This document shows, in pieces, positions 41,561 to 51,123 of a stretch of 64,000 bases of DNA; within the stretch, counting starts at the first letter, position 1; every line of letters starts with the position of its first letter. This DNA is from Dermabacteraceae bacterium TAE3-ERU5 (GTDB lineage: Bacteria > Actinomycetota > Actinomycetes > Actinomycetales > Dermabacteraceae): contig JAHUUK010000002.1 in NCBI GenBank assembly GCA_019218375.1, forward strand, positions 217,644-281,643, read 5' to 3'. A program made the position numbers and the translations under genes. The notes beneath the pieces are model-generated. The model was given only the letters and a program-made list of their open reading frames with translations. It made no database searches and had not been told where the DNA came from.

Positions 41561-44500
41561 GTGGTTAACGTTTCCGATCCCTCCCGCCTGCCCTCCCCCG
41601 CCGAGGTTTCTGACCTGGTAGCTAAGTGGGTGCGCGAGGCCGCCAAGATCCCCGCTCCCGCCCAGGCGCAAATGTTGGCCGACCTGCTGAAGGACCCGCA
41701 AGGCCTGGATTTCACGGTGGCTTTCGTGGATCGCGTGGTGCGCCCGGAGGATCGGGGCGCTGCGGGCGAGGAACTGGCGCGCATCGCCGCTAACCCGCCG
41801 GCCTTCCTGCCCGCCGCTCTGCGCGGCGCTATCGGCGCTGGCGGGGCGCTGGCCCCGCTGGCTCCCGGCCCGGTGGTTGCCACCGCGACGCGCGTCATGC
41901 GGGAGATGGTTTCGCACCTGGTTCTGGATGCGCGCGATAAGCAGCTCGGGGCGGCAATCGCCCGGCTGCGTGCCGACGGCACCCGCCTGAACGTGAACCT
42001 GCTGGGCGAGGCCGTGCTGGGTGCGCGCGAGGCGAAGCGCCGCCTGGCGGGTGTGCGCAGGCTGCTGGCCCGCGATGATGTGGACTACGTTTCGATCAAG
42101 GTTTCCTCGATCGTCGATCACCTGGCCCTGTGGGGTGCCGACGAGACCATCGAGCATGTTGTTTCCACCCTGACCCCGCTCTACCTGGATGCGGCGCGCG
42201 CCGGTAGCCGCAAGTTCATAAACATGGACATGGAGGAGTACCGGGATCTGAGCCTGACCCTGGATGTTTTCGAGCGCCTGCTGTCCCAGCCGGAGCTGCA
42301 CAAGCTGGAGGCAGGCATCGTGCTGCAGGCCTACCTACCGGATTCGCTGGCCGCGATGCGCCGCCTGCGCCGCTTCGCGAAGGCCCGCGTGGAGGCGGGC
42401 GGCGCGCCGATCAAGGTGCGTCTGGTGAAGGGCGCAAACCTGGCGATGGAGCGCGTGGACGCCTCCCTGCACGGTTGGCCGCTGGCCACGTTCTCCACCA
42501 AGGAAGAATCGGACGCGCAGTACAAGCGGGTGCTGATGGATTCCCTGACGCCGGAGAACTGCCGCTACGTGAAGCTCGGCATCGCCGGGCACAACCTGTT
42601 CGATGTGGCGTTCGCGCACCTGCTCGGTGAGGCGCGGGGTGTGCGCGAGGGCGTCGAGTTCGAGATGCTCGCGGGCATGGCCCCCGGCCAGGCGCGCGTG
42701 GTGCGCGAGAGCGTCGGCAATCTGCTGCTGTACGTGCCGGTGGTGGAGCCGAAAGAGTTCGACGTCGCGGTTTCCTACCTGGTGCGCCGCCTGGAGGAGA
42801 ACGCCTCCCCCGAAAACTTCATGTCGGCCGTGTTCGATCTGGAGCGCAGCGAGGAACTGTTTGCGCGCGAACGCGCCCGCTTCGCGGCGTCCCTGGACAG
42901 GGCGCTAAACGAGGACGCGGTGGAAACGAACCGGGTGCAAAACCGCCTGGATGCGGCCGTTCCGGCGGCTGACGGTGCCGCTTTCAGCAACGAGCCTGAC
43001 ACCGACATGTCCACCCCCGCCAACCAGGAGTGGGCACGCCGCCTGACCGCGCGCCTGCGCGATCCCGAGGGTTCCGGCCTGCGCGGGCTGGGACGCGACG
43101 TGGCGGGCACCGTGCGCCCGGCTTCCGTGGCCGACGTGGATGCGCTGCTAAACGAGACGCTCAGCGCCGGTAAAGAGTGGGCCGCCCTGGATGTGAGCGA
43201 GCGTGCCGCGGTGCTGCGCCGCGCGGCGGACGTGCTTGCCGAGCGCCGCGCCGACCTGCTGGCCGTGGCCGCAGACGAAACCGGCAAGGCCCTGGACCAG
43301 GGCGATCCCGAGGTGAGCGAGGCGATCGACTTCGCGCGCTTCTACGCCGAGAGCGCCGAAAAGCTGGCCGCCCGCGACGACATCGCGTTCGCGCCGCGCG
43401 GCCTGACGCTGGTGACTCCCCCGTGGAACTTCCCGCTGGCCATCCCGACGGGCGGCGTGCTGGCCGCGCTGGTCACCGGCAGCGCGGTCGTGTTCAAGCC
43501 CGCGCCGCAGGCCACGCGCTGCGGCAGCGTGATCGCCGAGGCGCTGTGGGACGCGGGCGTGCCCCGCGAGGTGCTGCGCCTGGTGGACGTGCCCGAGAAC
43601 GAGGTCGGCAAGGCCCTGGTTTCGGACGAGCGTATCGATCAGATCATCCTGACCGGCGCTTACGACACGGCGGCGCTGTTTAGTTCGTGGCGTCCGGGCG
43701 TGCGCATCATGGCGGAGACGAGCGGTAAGAACTCGATCATCGTCACGCCGCATGCCGATCTTGACCTGGCCGCGAAGGACGTCGCCTACAGCGCGTTCGG
43801 GCACGCCGGGCAGAAGTGTTCCGCCGCCTCCCTGGTGATCCTGGTCGGCTCCGTGGCACGTTCGCGCCGCTTCCGTGCGCAGCTGGCCGACGCCGTGCAG
43901 TCGCTGCACGTCGGCTACCCGGAAGATGCGACCGTGCAGGTCGGCCCCGTTATCGAGGCTGCCTCCGGGAAGCTGCTGCGCGGCCTGACCGAGCTGGGAG
44001 AGGGCGAGCGCTGGCTGCAGCAGCCGCAGCCGCTGGACGAGAGCGGCCGCCTCTGGCTGCCGGGCGTACGCGAGGGCGTAAAGGAAGGCTCCGAGTTCCA
44101 CCTGACGGAATACTTCGGGCCTATCCTCGGCATCATCGAGGCCGACACGCTGGAGGAAGCGCTGCGCATCCAGAACGGCACCGATTACGGCCTGACCGCT
44201 GGCCTGCAGTCCCTCGACCCGCGCGAGATCGACTACTGGTGCCGCCACGTGGAGGCCGGCAACCTCTACATCAACCGTGGCATCACCGGCGCGATCGTGC
44301 AGCGCCAGCCGTTCGGTGGCTGGAAGCGTTCCGCAGTGGGCGCGACCGCGAAGGCGGGCGGCCCGAACTACCTGGTGCACCTGGCCGACGTTAAGGACGC
44401 GACCGACCTGCGGGAAAAGGATGCCCGCGCCTGGCTGCAGGCTGCCCGCGCAAGCGATCTGGCGCATGCCGCCGATTTCTTTGCGCCGCGCGACGTGCAG

Positions 44501-44944
44501 GGGCTGCACGGCGAGATGAACGTGCTGCGTTACCTGCCCTGCCCGGTGACGGTGCGCGTGACCGGCGGCGCGGAGGCCGACGAGGTGCGCCGCGTGGCGC
44601 ACGCCGCCCGCACCGCGGGAGCGCCGGTCAGGTTCAGCTATGCCGAGGAGCGCCTGGCGGTGCCGGACGTGCCGGGCACGGTGGAGGACGCCGAGGCTTT
44701 CGTGGCCGCGCTGAATCGCGAGGCGGGTTCGCTGCGGGTGCGTCTGGTGGGCGGGCCGGAGCTGCCGCTGGACGAGCTGGTGGCCAAGCGCCCCGAGATC
44801 GCGCTGTTTGCGCAGCCCGTCACCGTGTCGGGCCGGATCGAGATGCTGCCGTTCCTGCGCGAACAGGCGGTTTCCTGCACCGTGCACCGCTACGGCAACG
44901 CCCTGCCGCACATCGCGCAGATCGAAAAGACGCTGCTTGGCTAG
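41561..44944 (+). CDS. putA: Bifunctional proline dehydrogenase / P5C dehydrogenase
   Basis: An 1127-residue PutA oxidising proline to glutamate: the FAD domain to P5C, the NAD domain to glutamate. The N-terminal part is a ProDH barrel (YVSIKVSSIVDHL, FINMDMEEYRDLSLTLDVF, IVLQAYLPDSLAAMRRL). The second part is an aldehyde dehydrogenase with TPPWNFPLAIPTGGV, Glu in MAETSGKNSIIV, and Cys in FGHAGQKCSAASLVIL. No N-terminal DNA-binding ribbon-helix-helix is present, so it is not the autorepressor type. GTG start with GAAAGG upstream. Confidence 0.95.
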   Translation: MVNVSDPSRLPSPAEVSDLVAKWVREAAKIPAPAQAQMLADLLKDPQGLDFTVAFVDRVVRPEDRGAAGEELARIAANPPAFLPAALRGAIGAGGALAPLAPGPVVATATRVMREMVSHLVLDARDKQLGAAIARLRADGTRLNVNLLGEAVLGAREAKRRLAGVRRLLARDDVDYVSIKVSSIVDHLALWGADETIEHVVSTLTPLYLDAARAGSRKFINMDMEEYRDLSLTLDVFERLLSQPELHKLEAGIVLQAYLPDSLAAMRRLRRFAKARVEAGGAPIKVRLVKGANLAMERVDASLHGWPLATFSTKEESDAQYKRVLMDSLTPENCRYVKLGIAGHNLFDVAFAHLLGEARGVREGVEFEMLAGMAPGQARVVRESVGNLLLYVPVVEPKEFDVAVSYLVRRLEENASPENFMSAVFDLERSEELFARERARFAASLDRALNEDAVETNRVQNRLDAAVPAADGAAFSNEPDTDMSTPANQEWARRLTARLRDPEGSGLRGLGRDVAGTVRPASVADVDALLNETLSAGKEWAALDVSERAAVLRRAADVLAERRADLLAVAADETGKALDQGDPEVSEAIDFARFYAESAEKLAARDDIAFAPRGLTLVTPPWNFPLAIPTGGVLAALVTGSAVVFKPAPQATRCGSVIAEALWDAGVPREVLRLVDVPENEVGKALVSDERIDQIILTGAYDTAALFSSWRPGVRIMAETSGKNSIIVTPHADLDLAAKDVAYSAFGHAGQKCSAASLVILVGSVARSRRFRAQLADAVQSLHVGYPEDATVQVGPVIEAASGKLLRGLTELGEGERWLQQPQPLDESGRLWLPGVREGVKEGSEFHLTEYFGPILGIIEADTLEEALRIQNGTDYGLTAGLQSLDPREIDYWCRHVEAGNLYINRGITGAIVQRQPFGGWKRSAVGATAKAGGPNYLVHLADVKDATDLREKDARAWLQAARASDLAHAADFFAPRDVQGLHGEMNVLRYLPCPVTVRVTGGAEADEVRRVAHAARTAGAPVRFSYAEERLAVPDVPGTVEDAEAFVAALNREAGSLRVRLVGGPELPLDELVAKRPEIALFAQPVTVSGRIEMLPFLREQAVSCTVHRYGNALPHIAQIEKTLLG

Positions 44945-45000
44945 TCGATAGCTCGGTTAGTTGCTAGCTCGACTGGTTGCTAGCAGGGTTAGTCGCTAGC
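44945..45000 (+). repeat. Imperfect short repeats after putA
   Basis: Variants of GGTTAGTYGCTAGC occur about three times (GGTTAGTTGCTAGC, GGTTGCTAGC, GGTTAGTCGCTAGC) just after the putA stop. They are low-order, partly palindromic (GCTAGC), with no obvious function; possibly slippage products. Confidence 0.4.
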
Positions 45001-45030
45001 AGGGCGATAGCGCGATAGGCGCAGACCAGG

Positions 45031-45066
45031 ACGGGCCGGGAAATTTATTCCCGGCCCGTCACTGTT
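45031..45066 (+). terminator. Terminator after putA
   Basis: ACGGGCCGGGAA (45031-45042), a 5-nt loop and TTCCCGGCCCGT (45048-45059) form a perfect 12-bp stem, followed by CACTGTTTTT. The A-rich 3' part of the stem is symmetrical, so it may also serve the convergent transporter gene. Confidence 0.9.
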
Positions 45067-45111
45067 TTTATCCAGTAGGCGCGTTTTAAGGCGACGTTTT
45101 AGGAGGCGCGT

Positions 45112-46227
45112 TTAGACCAGCACGGCCCCGGCCAGGCCGAGAGCCGTCACTAGCGCGGTGAGGATTGCCGCCAAGATGATCGGCCTGCCGCCCACCTGCC
45201 GCAGCAGGGAGAGTTTGACGCCGGTGCCGAGCGCGAACATGGCGGCGATCAGGCAGAGCTTTTGCACGTATTCCACGGTGAGCAGCACGCCCGGCGGGAT
45301 GGGGAGCAGGCTGCGCAGCGCCACCGCCGCGATGAAGCCGAGCACGAAAAGCGGTACGAGCGGGGGCCGCTTAGCCCGGTTTCCCGTGCCCTGCACGGGG
45401 TCCGTCTGGGCGGCTGCCGTGCGCTGTTTGTTCAGGTTGTTAAGGGCCAGCCCGAGCGCGATTATGACGGGCGCGAGCAGCAGCACGCGGCCGAGCTTCA
45501 CCACCGCCGCCACCTGCACGGTGTGCAGGTTTCCGGTGAGCAGCGCGGCGGCCACCACCTGCGCCACCTCGTGTATCGAGGCCCCCATCCAGATACCCGC
45601 AACGTGCGGGGTGAGCGCGAGCAGGCTGGCGAGCGCGGGGAGAAGCGGGATCATGAGGGTGCCGAACACAACCACCAGCGCGACCGCTGTGGCGGTTTCC
45701 GCTTCGAGCCTCTCCTCCGCCTCCTGCGCGCTTTCGCCGGGGCGGACGTCGGGCACCAGGATGCCGCGCACGCCGGCGACGGCGGCAGCGCCGCAGATGG
45801 AGAAACCGCCGGCGATCAGGGCGCTCTGGTTCGGGCTGATACCGAGCAGCCTGCCGAGCCACATGCCCGTCACCATGCCGACGGCGACCACGGCCACTAC
45901 CAGCGCGATAACTCCGGGGCCGAGCGAGGCCAGCTCACCTATCGGCAGTTGCAGGCCGAGCAGCACGATGGCGAAGCGCAGCAGCTGCTTACTGCTGAAA
46001 GTAAGGCCGGGAGCGAGGGGCGCGGGCAACAGGTGCAAGTTGGTGAGCACGGCACCCACCAGGATCGCGACCAGCGCGGCCGATAGCGGCGGGACGACGG
46101 CGTTCAGCGCTAACGCGGCCAGGGCCACCAGGAGCGAAAGCCCGATACCGGGTAGGAGCGGCAAGAAACGACCAGCCGCGAAAGAACGGGCGGCGGGAGA
46201 TGCTGAATCGGGTGTAGGCACGGGCAA
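45112..46227 (-). CDS. YeiH/UPF0324-family membrane transporter
   Basis: A 371-residue protein with about ten hydrophobic helices, of the UPF0324 (YeiH) family, sometimes annotated as a putative sulfate exporter. Family marks: LLRFAIVLLGLQLPIGEL, LLGISPNQSALIAGGFSICGAAAVAG, IWMGASIHEVAQVVAA. The substrate is unproven. No LysR-type regulator sits next to it, unlike many other members. Confidence 0.85.
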   Translation of the reverse strand: MPVPTPDSASPAARSFAAGRFLPLLPGIGLSLLVALAALALNAVVPPLSAALVAILVGAVLTNLHLLPAPLAPGLTFSSKQLLRFAIVLLGLQLPIGELASLGPGVIALVVAVVAVGMVTGMWLGRLLGISPNQSALIAGGFSICGAAAVAGVRGILVPDVRPGESAQEAEERLEAETATAVALVVVFGTLMIPLLPALASLLALTPHVAGIWMGASIHEVAQVVAAALLTGNLHTVQVAAVVKLGRVLLLAPVIIALGLALNNLNKQRTAAAQTDPVQGTGNRAKRPPLVPLFVLGFIAAVALRSLLPIPPGVLLTVEYVQKLCLIAAMFALGTGVKLSLLRQVGGRPIILAAILTALVTALGLAGAVLV

Positions 46228-46253
46228 GACTCTACTCGCCCCGCATCATCCGA

Positions 46254-46799
46254 TCAGCGCTTCTTTTCCACCTCCCAGCATTTCCCGGTATTTTCGCCGT
46301 CTCGCTCACCGTCTCTGTACGCGGAGTCTTTCAAACCGATCAGCTCGATTTTGCCTACGTCCGTGCTGCTGCACAGCACGATCCCCCGGCTGCCACAGTA
46401 AATCACCCAGGAGCGGCCGGGCTCCCCCTGTATTTGCAGCGAATTCGAAATGCCGTTCTGCTCATCTTCCGGCGCATCCAACCTGCCTTTATTGAAGAAA
46501 GTCGATCCTTTACCAGCATGTATCAGATCGCCTTCAAGGCTGAGCGAGCAGCTGTTGTCCGTGACCGAGATGAAGCCGTAAGCGTCTTTGGTCTTGAAGA
46601 ACCCGACCGTACGCTCGTCGCTCGGTGCATAGTGCCGTTCCGGGGAAGGCAGTTCTACCGTGGCCATGCTAGAGGTAGTGTTGGACCACTTCGGGCCCAG
46701 TTTCATCGGCTGCGGTGTGCCGCAGGAGGTGAGCAGCAGGGCCGCACCAGAAAGCGCGGCAGCCTTAACAACCAGGTTCTTCAGGGGAGATACACGCAC
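46254..46799 (-). CDS. Putative lipoprotein
   Basis: A 181-residue protein with a basic start, hydrophobic stretch (AAALSGAALLLTSC) and a good lipobox LLTSC at about residue 26. The mature part has a Cys-containing segment (DNSCSLSLEGDLIHAG) and a Cys-rich middle (SWVIYCGSRGIVLCSS), ending KCWEVEKKR; pairs could form disulfides. I do not recognise a family. It is convergent with nothing and sits 26 bp upstream of the YeiH-like gene in the same direction. Confidence 0.65.
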   Translation of the reverse strand: MRVSPLKNLVVKAAALSGAALLLTSCGTPQPMKLGPKWSNTTSSMATVELPSPERHYAPSDERTVGFFKTKDAYGFISVTDNSCSLSLEGDLIHAGKGSTFFNKGRLDAPEDEQNGISNSLQIQGEPGRSWVIYCGSRGIVLCSSTDVGKIELIGLKDSAYRDGERDGENTGKCWEVEKKR

Positions 46800-46926
46800 G
46801 GCAAGCCTCCGATACAGCTACGACGTATGCAAAGTTCGTTCTTTGCTTGAAAATGAATATATACACATATAGTCAGTTCCAGTATCAGTCGAAAGGATGA
46901 TTTCCACACGGCGTAGGATCTGACCC

Positions 46927-47724
46927 ATGGCAGGAAAAAGTGCTACGGCCGTAAAACATTCCTACGCTGCGCATCGCTGGGAACTGTGGGCGTGCGGCAT
47001 ACGCGGGCACCTCACCTATCGCCCCACGGACAGGCCCGACCTTTGGGAGGGCCTATGTAGCCCGACCGCGCACGGCGAGGCCTGGCGTTGCCTGCGCTGC
47101 GGCAATTACATCCTCGGTAAGCCGCGCGGCGAGGGGGAAGCGTCGGCGGCCCCCACTCCCCTGCGCGGCATGACGTTGCGGGACGCGTTCATCATGCGTT
47201 TCTTCGCGATTGAGCGTTTCCTGCGCGCGGCGCTGCTGGCGCTGGCCGCCTACGGGGTGTGGCGCTTCGCGGGCGCGCGCGATTCACTGCAGCAGGCTTT
47301 TGCGCACTACCTGCCGCTGACGGAACAGGCCGCCGCGCTGTTCGGCATAGACCTGCACGATTCCCTACCGGTGCGTCTGGCGAGGCAGCTGCTCTTCCTG
47401 CACCACAACACCCTGCTGCTGGCCATGAGCGGCGTGCTTTTGCTGGCTTTCCTGGAGCTGCTGGAAGGGATCGGGCTGTGGTCTTTGCGGCGCTGGGGCG
47501 AATACGTGGCGGTCGTAATCACCAGCCTGCTAGTGCCATACGAGATCTATGACCTGATCGAGAAGGTGACCGTGCTGCGCGTCGGCACTTTCGTGGTGAA
47601 CCTGCTGCTTATCGCCTGGCTGGTGTTTACCAAACGCCTGTTTGGGGTGCGCGGTGGCGGCGCGGCGTACGCGGCCGAGCACGAGGGAGCGGCGATTTTG
47701 CGGGTGGAGCGCAGCGCCAACTGA
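46927..47724 (+). CDS. DUF2127-like membrane protein
   Basis: A 265-residue protein: an N-terminal cytoplasmic region with two CxxC-like elements (WELWACGIRGH and WRCLRCGNYILG), a possible metal ribbon, followed by four hydrophobic helices. The EGIGLWSLRRWGEYVAVVITSLLVPYE segment is typical of DUF2127. Function unknown; the zinc-ribbon-like head is not usual in minimal members. Confidence 0.7.
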   Translation: MAGKSATAVKHSYAAHRWELWACGIRGHLTYRPTDRPDLWEGLCSPTAHGEAWRCLRCGNYILGKPRGEGEASAAPTPLRGMTLRDAFIMRFFAIERFLRAALLALAAYGVWRFAGARDSLQQAFAHYLPLTEQAAALFGIDLHDSLPVRLARQLLFLHHNTLLLAMSGVLLLAFLELLEGIGLWSLRRWGEYVAVVITSLLVPYEIYDLIEKVTVLRVGTFVVNLLLIAWLVFTKRLFGVRGGGAAYAAEHEGAAILRVERSAN

Positions 47725-47850
47725 TTAGCCTTGCGGGACCGACGGGCCGACGGACCGCGCTCTTAACTTCCCAGGCCGCAAGGATAAGATTTTGGGTAAT
47801 ACGCAGGTGCTACGCCGATACGGCGCACCGCAGGCAGACAGGGAGAGCTA

Positions 47851-48243
47851 ATGCGCACCATCTTGAACATCATTTGGCTGGTTTTCGCCGGTTTCTGGCT
47901 GGCCGCCAGCTACGCCCTCACGGGCCTGCTGCTGTGCCTGCCGATCATCACGCTGCCCGCCGCGTTCGCCTGCTTCCGCCTGGCCGGGTACGTGATCTGG
48001 CCGTTTGGCCGCTACGTGGTGGACAAGCCGGGAGCGGGCGTCGGCTCCTTCCTGCTTAACGTGCTGTGGCTGGTCACTTTCGGCCTGGTGCTGGCCCTTG
48101 CCCACATCGCTACCGCTTTCGCGCTCGCAATCACCATCATCGGCCTCCCGATGGCGTGGGCGAACCTGAAGATGGTGCCGCTGGCGCTGATGCCGTTCGG
48201 CAAGGAGATCGTGAGCGGCCGCAACCCGAACTTCGGCTACTAA
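47851..48243 (+). CDS. yccF: YccF-family membrane protein
   Basis: A 130-residue inner-membrane protein with two repeated halves, each ILNIIWLVFAGFWLA-like or LLNVLWLVTFGLVLA-like, the YccF repeat, ending FGKEIVSGRNP. Function is unknown. AGGGAGAG precedes the ATG. A 59-residue membrane frame follows. Confidence 0.88.
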   Translation: MRTILNIIWLVFAGFWLAASYALTGLLLCLPIITLPAAFACFRLAGYVIWPFGRYVVDKPGAGVGSFLLNVLWLVTFGLVLALAHIATAFALAITIIGLPMAWANLKMVPLALMPFGKEIVSGRNPNFGY

Positions 48244-48250
48244 AAGAGCG

Positions 48251-48430
48251 ATGCGGGACTTTCTGGCGAGCGTTATCGCGGCGCTGGTGGCGTCCTCACT
48301 GATAGCGCTGCTCGGTAACCTGAGCGGCCTATGGGTGTTTGAGACGGTGGGCGAGTTTATTTACCTGGTTGTCGGCGCCTGGGTGGTGGTTTTCTTTAGC
48401 GGGAAGCTGTGGCGGGAAGGCGGTCGGTAA
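48251..48430 (+). CDS. Small membrane protein (59 residues)
   Basis: MRDFLASVIAALVASSLIAL then LGNLSGLWVFETVGEFIYLVVGAWVVVFFSGKLWREGGR (split here only for reading): two hydrophobic helices and a basic tail. It starts 7 bp after the yccF stop on the same strand, with AAAGAGCG upstream. Likely co-expressed with yccF; no family recognised. Confidence 0.5.
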   Translation: MRDFLASVIAALVASSLIALLGNLSGLWVFETVGEFIYLVVGAWVVVFFSGKLWREGGR

Positions 48431-48450
48431 GGTGCTTTCCCGCCCAGTCC

Positions 48451-48501
48451 CTTCTAACTGGTGCTGCTAAAGATGCCGCGGTCTTAGGTAGCAGTTAGAA
48501 G
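48451..48501. terminator. Inverted repeat at the left edge of the island
   Basis: CTTCTAACTG (48451-48460) and CAGTTAGAAG (48492-48501) are exact inverted repeats of 10 bp with a 31-nt loop that extends the pairing partly (CTGCTA/TAGGTAG). It lies 16 bp downstream of the res nuclease frame on its strand. It may be a terminator or mark the island edge. Confidence 0.45.
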
Positions 48502-48516
48502 TGACAGCCTCTAATC

Positions 48517-51123
48517 TCAGAGCGTATTGCTAACTGGCTGCGCGAAAGCCTTCAGATCCTCCCACGAATCCGCACGAGCTGTGTCCTGTTCATAAGCAAT
48601 CAAATAGCCCCACTTCTGCCCTGCGTAAGCATCCTCAGCCTCCAGACGACGCACCAACGACTCCGCAGCCTTCCGTTTAGCCTGCACAAGCGCATCGTCC
48701 CGCCCTCGCTCGTCCTTTCCCTCGATAATCCAATGCGCACCATTGGTATCCAAAGCCACAAAGTCTGGGTCATAATGGTTTTTACCATTATAAAGTATGG
48801 ACGCATTATCATGCGGGTGCAGCCGATGCCACCACACGATGCCCGGCGACGTATTCAGCAAACGCGCTAACTGATATTCACCAGTAAAGGAATCGAAATA
48901 CTCCTCGGCAAACAACGACTTAAACCAACCCCCATACACTCGCCGCTTCTTAAACTGTTCACTGGTATCTACCTGATCATGGACTGTTTCCCCGAGAGGA
49001 AGGGTATATCCCTGTCCAGGCATTAATTTCGGGTGAATGCTCGGCACCTCACGAGTAGCACGCAGTGTCTCAGTCGCATAGGTCTGCACGAGTTTTAATA
49101 ACTCGTTACGCGCTTAATCTAGAGATTTAACGTTCCACTCGGCAAACGTCACGCTCTTCATAAACCTAGGCACCAAAAACGTAGCAACATAACGCAAGCT
49201 CTTCTCTGTCTTAGGTACCAGCGGCATATTCATTACGAGCTTAACAAGCGCATCCTTAGCATCAGCCTCATCAATATGCACGGAGTCGACCTCAGCACTC
49301 TCACGATCCTCAGCACGCAGCTTCTTACCCAGAGCAGCAATAATCTCCTTACGCAACAAAACATCACCGGTAGAAGTAACCCTGCGCGCCGCATGCTCAA
49401 CATCCTCATCACTAATCTCAGACAGATTAATAGAGGGCTGCTGCACCGTCATCATGGTTACTGGGAACTGATACGTAACATCAGCGAAGGCTGGGTTACG
49501 GTAAATCGAAACCAACTCCAATTCCTGCTCCGCACCGTCTTCCGGGGCTGTATCGGTGATCTCACGCACCCCCACCCCGGGCATTCCCGCACTATTGCCC
49601 CCACTGACAGGGACCATTCCTGAGCGTGCATCGCCATCACTAGCGCCACCCCCGGCAAGCCCCCAACCTGGTCCGCAAGAGGGCGCACTGGCCGACTCCC
49701 CGAAACCGGCGCCTGTCATTGAGTCGACGCTCGCGCTTTGGTCGGTAGAGCTTTCGGCAGCTTTACGGATCGCCGCTTCGACTTGCGTCTTGTCAAGCAC
49801 AGCAATTGCTTCTTCAAGCCCGAACTGCTGGAGTACATTCTCGGCATTGAGCAGCTCGGTAAAGGACTGGTGAGCGATAATGTCAAGCTGGTCAATCTGC
49901 CACACACCGGTGTATTTGCCAAACGGCAGCCGCAATCCGCGCCCCATCGTCTGCTGAGTCAACACCTCCGAGGCCATGGCCCGCAGGGTAACCACGACCG
50001 CGATGTTCTTAACATCCCAGCCTTCCTTAAGCTTGTTGACGCTAACCACTGCAAGCACCGGCGAATCGGCCTGATCAAGCTCGTTTAGCCTGCGTTGAGT
50101 CAGATCATCTTCATGCTGAGAATCGACCTGCAAAACAGCATCTTCACGCCCAAAGTACTCAGGCGTACGTAAAAGATCGGCAACCTGAGTTGCGTGAGCA
50201 ACATCAGAGCAAACCACGAAAACAACCGCATTCACATGACCACGATTCTCAGTTAAAGCGTATGAGTCATAGTGAGACTGTTTAATTTGACGCAGCTGCA
50301 ACGCATCACGTAATTGCTGCTCTTCAGATGCTTCGTCTGTACCGTACCCAGACTTGCGAAACGCCAATACGGGGGCTTTCACATACTTATCTCGGATTGC
50401 CTGATAAATAGGGCATTCGTAGATACCATGATCTTTTTTCTTATCCACCGACGCCGTCAAACCAACCGCTGCCGCAGGATCAAGCTCCCTAAGCGCAGCA
50501 TTGAACGCTACCGCACTGGAACCATACAGATGGGACTCATCAGCTATAACAACAAGATCATCCAAACCCTTTAGATAATCAAACAGCACTCCGGCATTCT
50601 CATCAAAGCGGCGCGGCTTACGCCGCATAGAATCTTGAGTCCGACCCTGTGTATCACCTTCGACGTCCTTAGGCGCAATAAGCTGCTGGATATTGAAAAT
50701 AAACGCCAGCATCGGAACTTCACGTCCAAACGCCAACCGCACCGGACCGTTCTGGCGAAAAACCCAAGCAGAGTAATCCTGCGGGGTAACAACCTCAGGT
50801 GGCACTGCAGACCCGGCGATATAACGCGGTGAACCAGGCGTAAAGTTCTGCACTGTTTTAGACTGCACAGTCTTACCAGGAGTAACGATCATGACGCTAC
50901 CCACACCCTGACGACGCAGATATTCTACAAACGCCGCCATCAAATAGGTTTTACCCACGCCCGTAGCCAGGTTAAGCACCTGCATAACCGTCGGATCGTA
51001 GTCACCATCAAGGGTAAAGATCAGCTGCCGTAAGGCAGCCTTGTTTGGGGTACGCAGATCAAACTCGGAGCTGATCGCCTCAAGCATGTCAGAATCAAAG
51101 CTGATATTAAGCTTGTTCACCAT
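48517..51123 (-). pseudogene. res: Type III restriction Res subunit, split by an in-frame stop
   Basis: The long frame (669 residues, 51123 to 49114) is a SF2 helicase: ATGVGKT (residues 53-59), VIADESH, and a C-terminal VNKLKEGWDVKN...MGRGLRLPFG. TAA at 49114-49116 ends it, but the same frame continues as ARNELLKLVQTYATETLRAT and then a 190-residue nuclease part with a PD-ExK-type site: YDPDFVALD ... WIIEGKDERG. So one stop separates the helicase from its nuclease. No ribosome site is seen for the second part. Type III Res normally has about 900-1000 residues, matching the joined length. Confidence 0.8.

Noticed and set aside
43148..44911. A 587-residue open frame on the minus strand
   Set aside because: Antisense to the aldehyde dehydrogenase half of putA; a GC-driven shadow.
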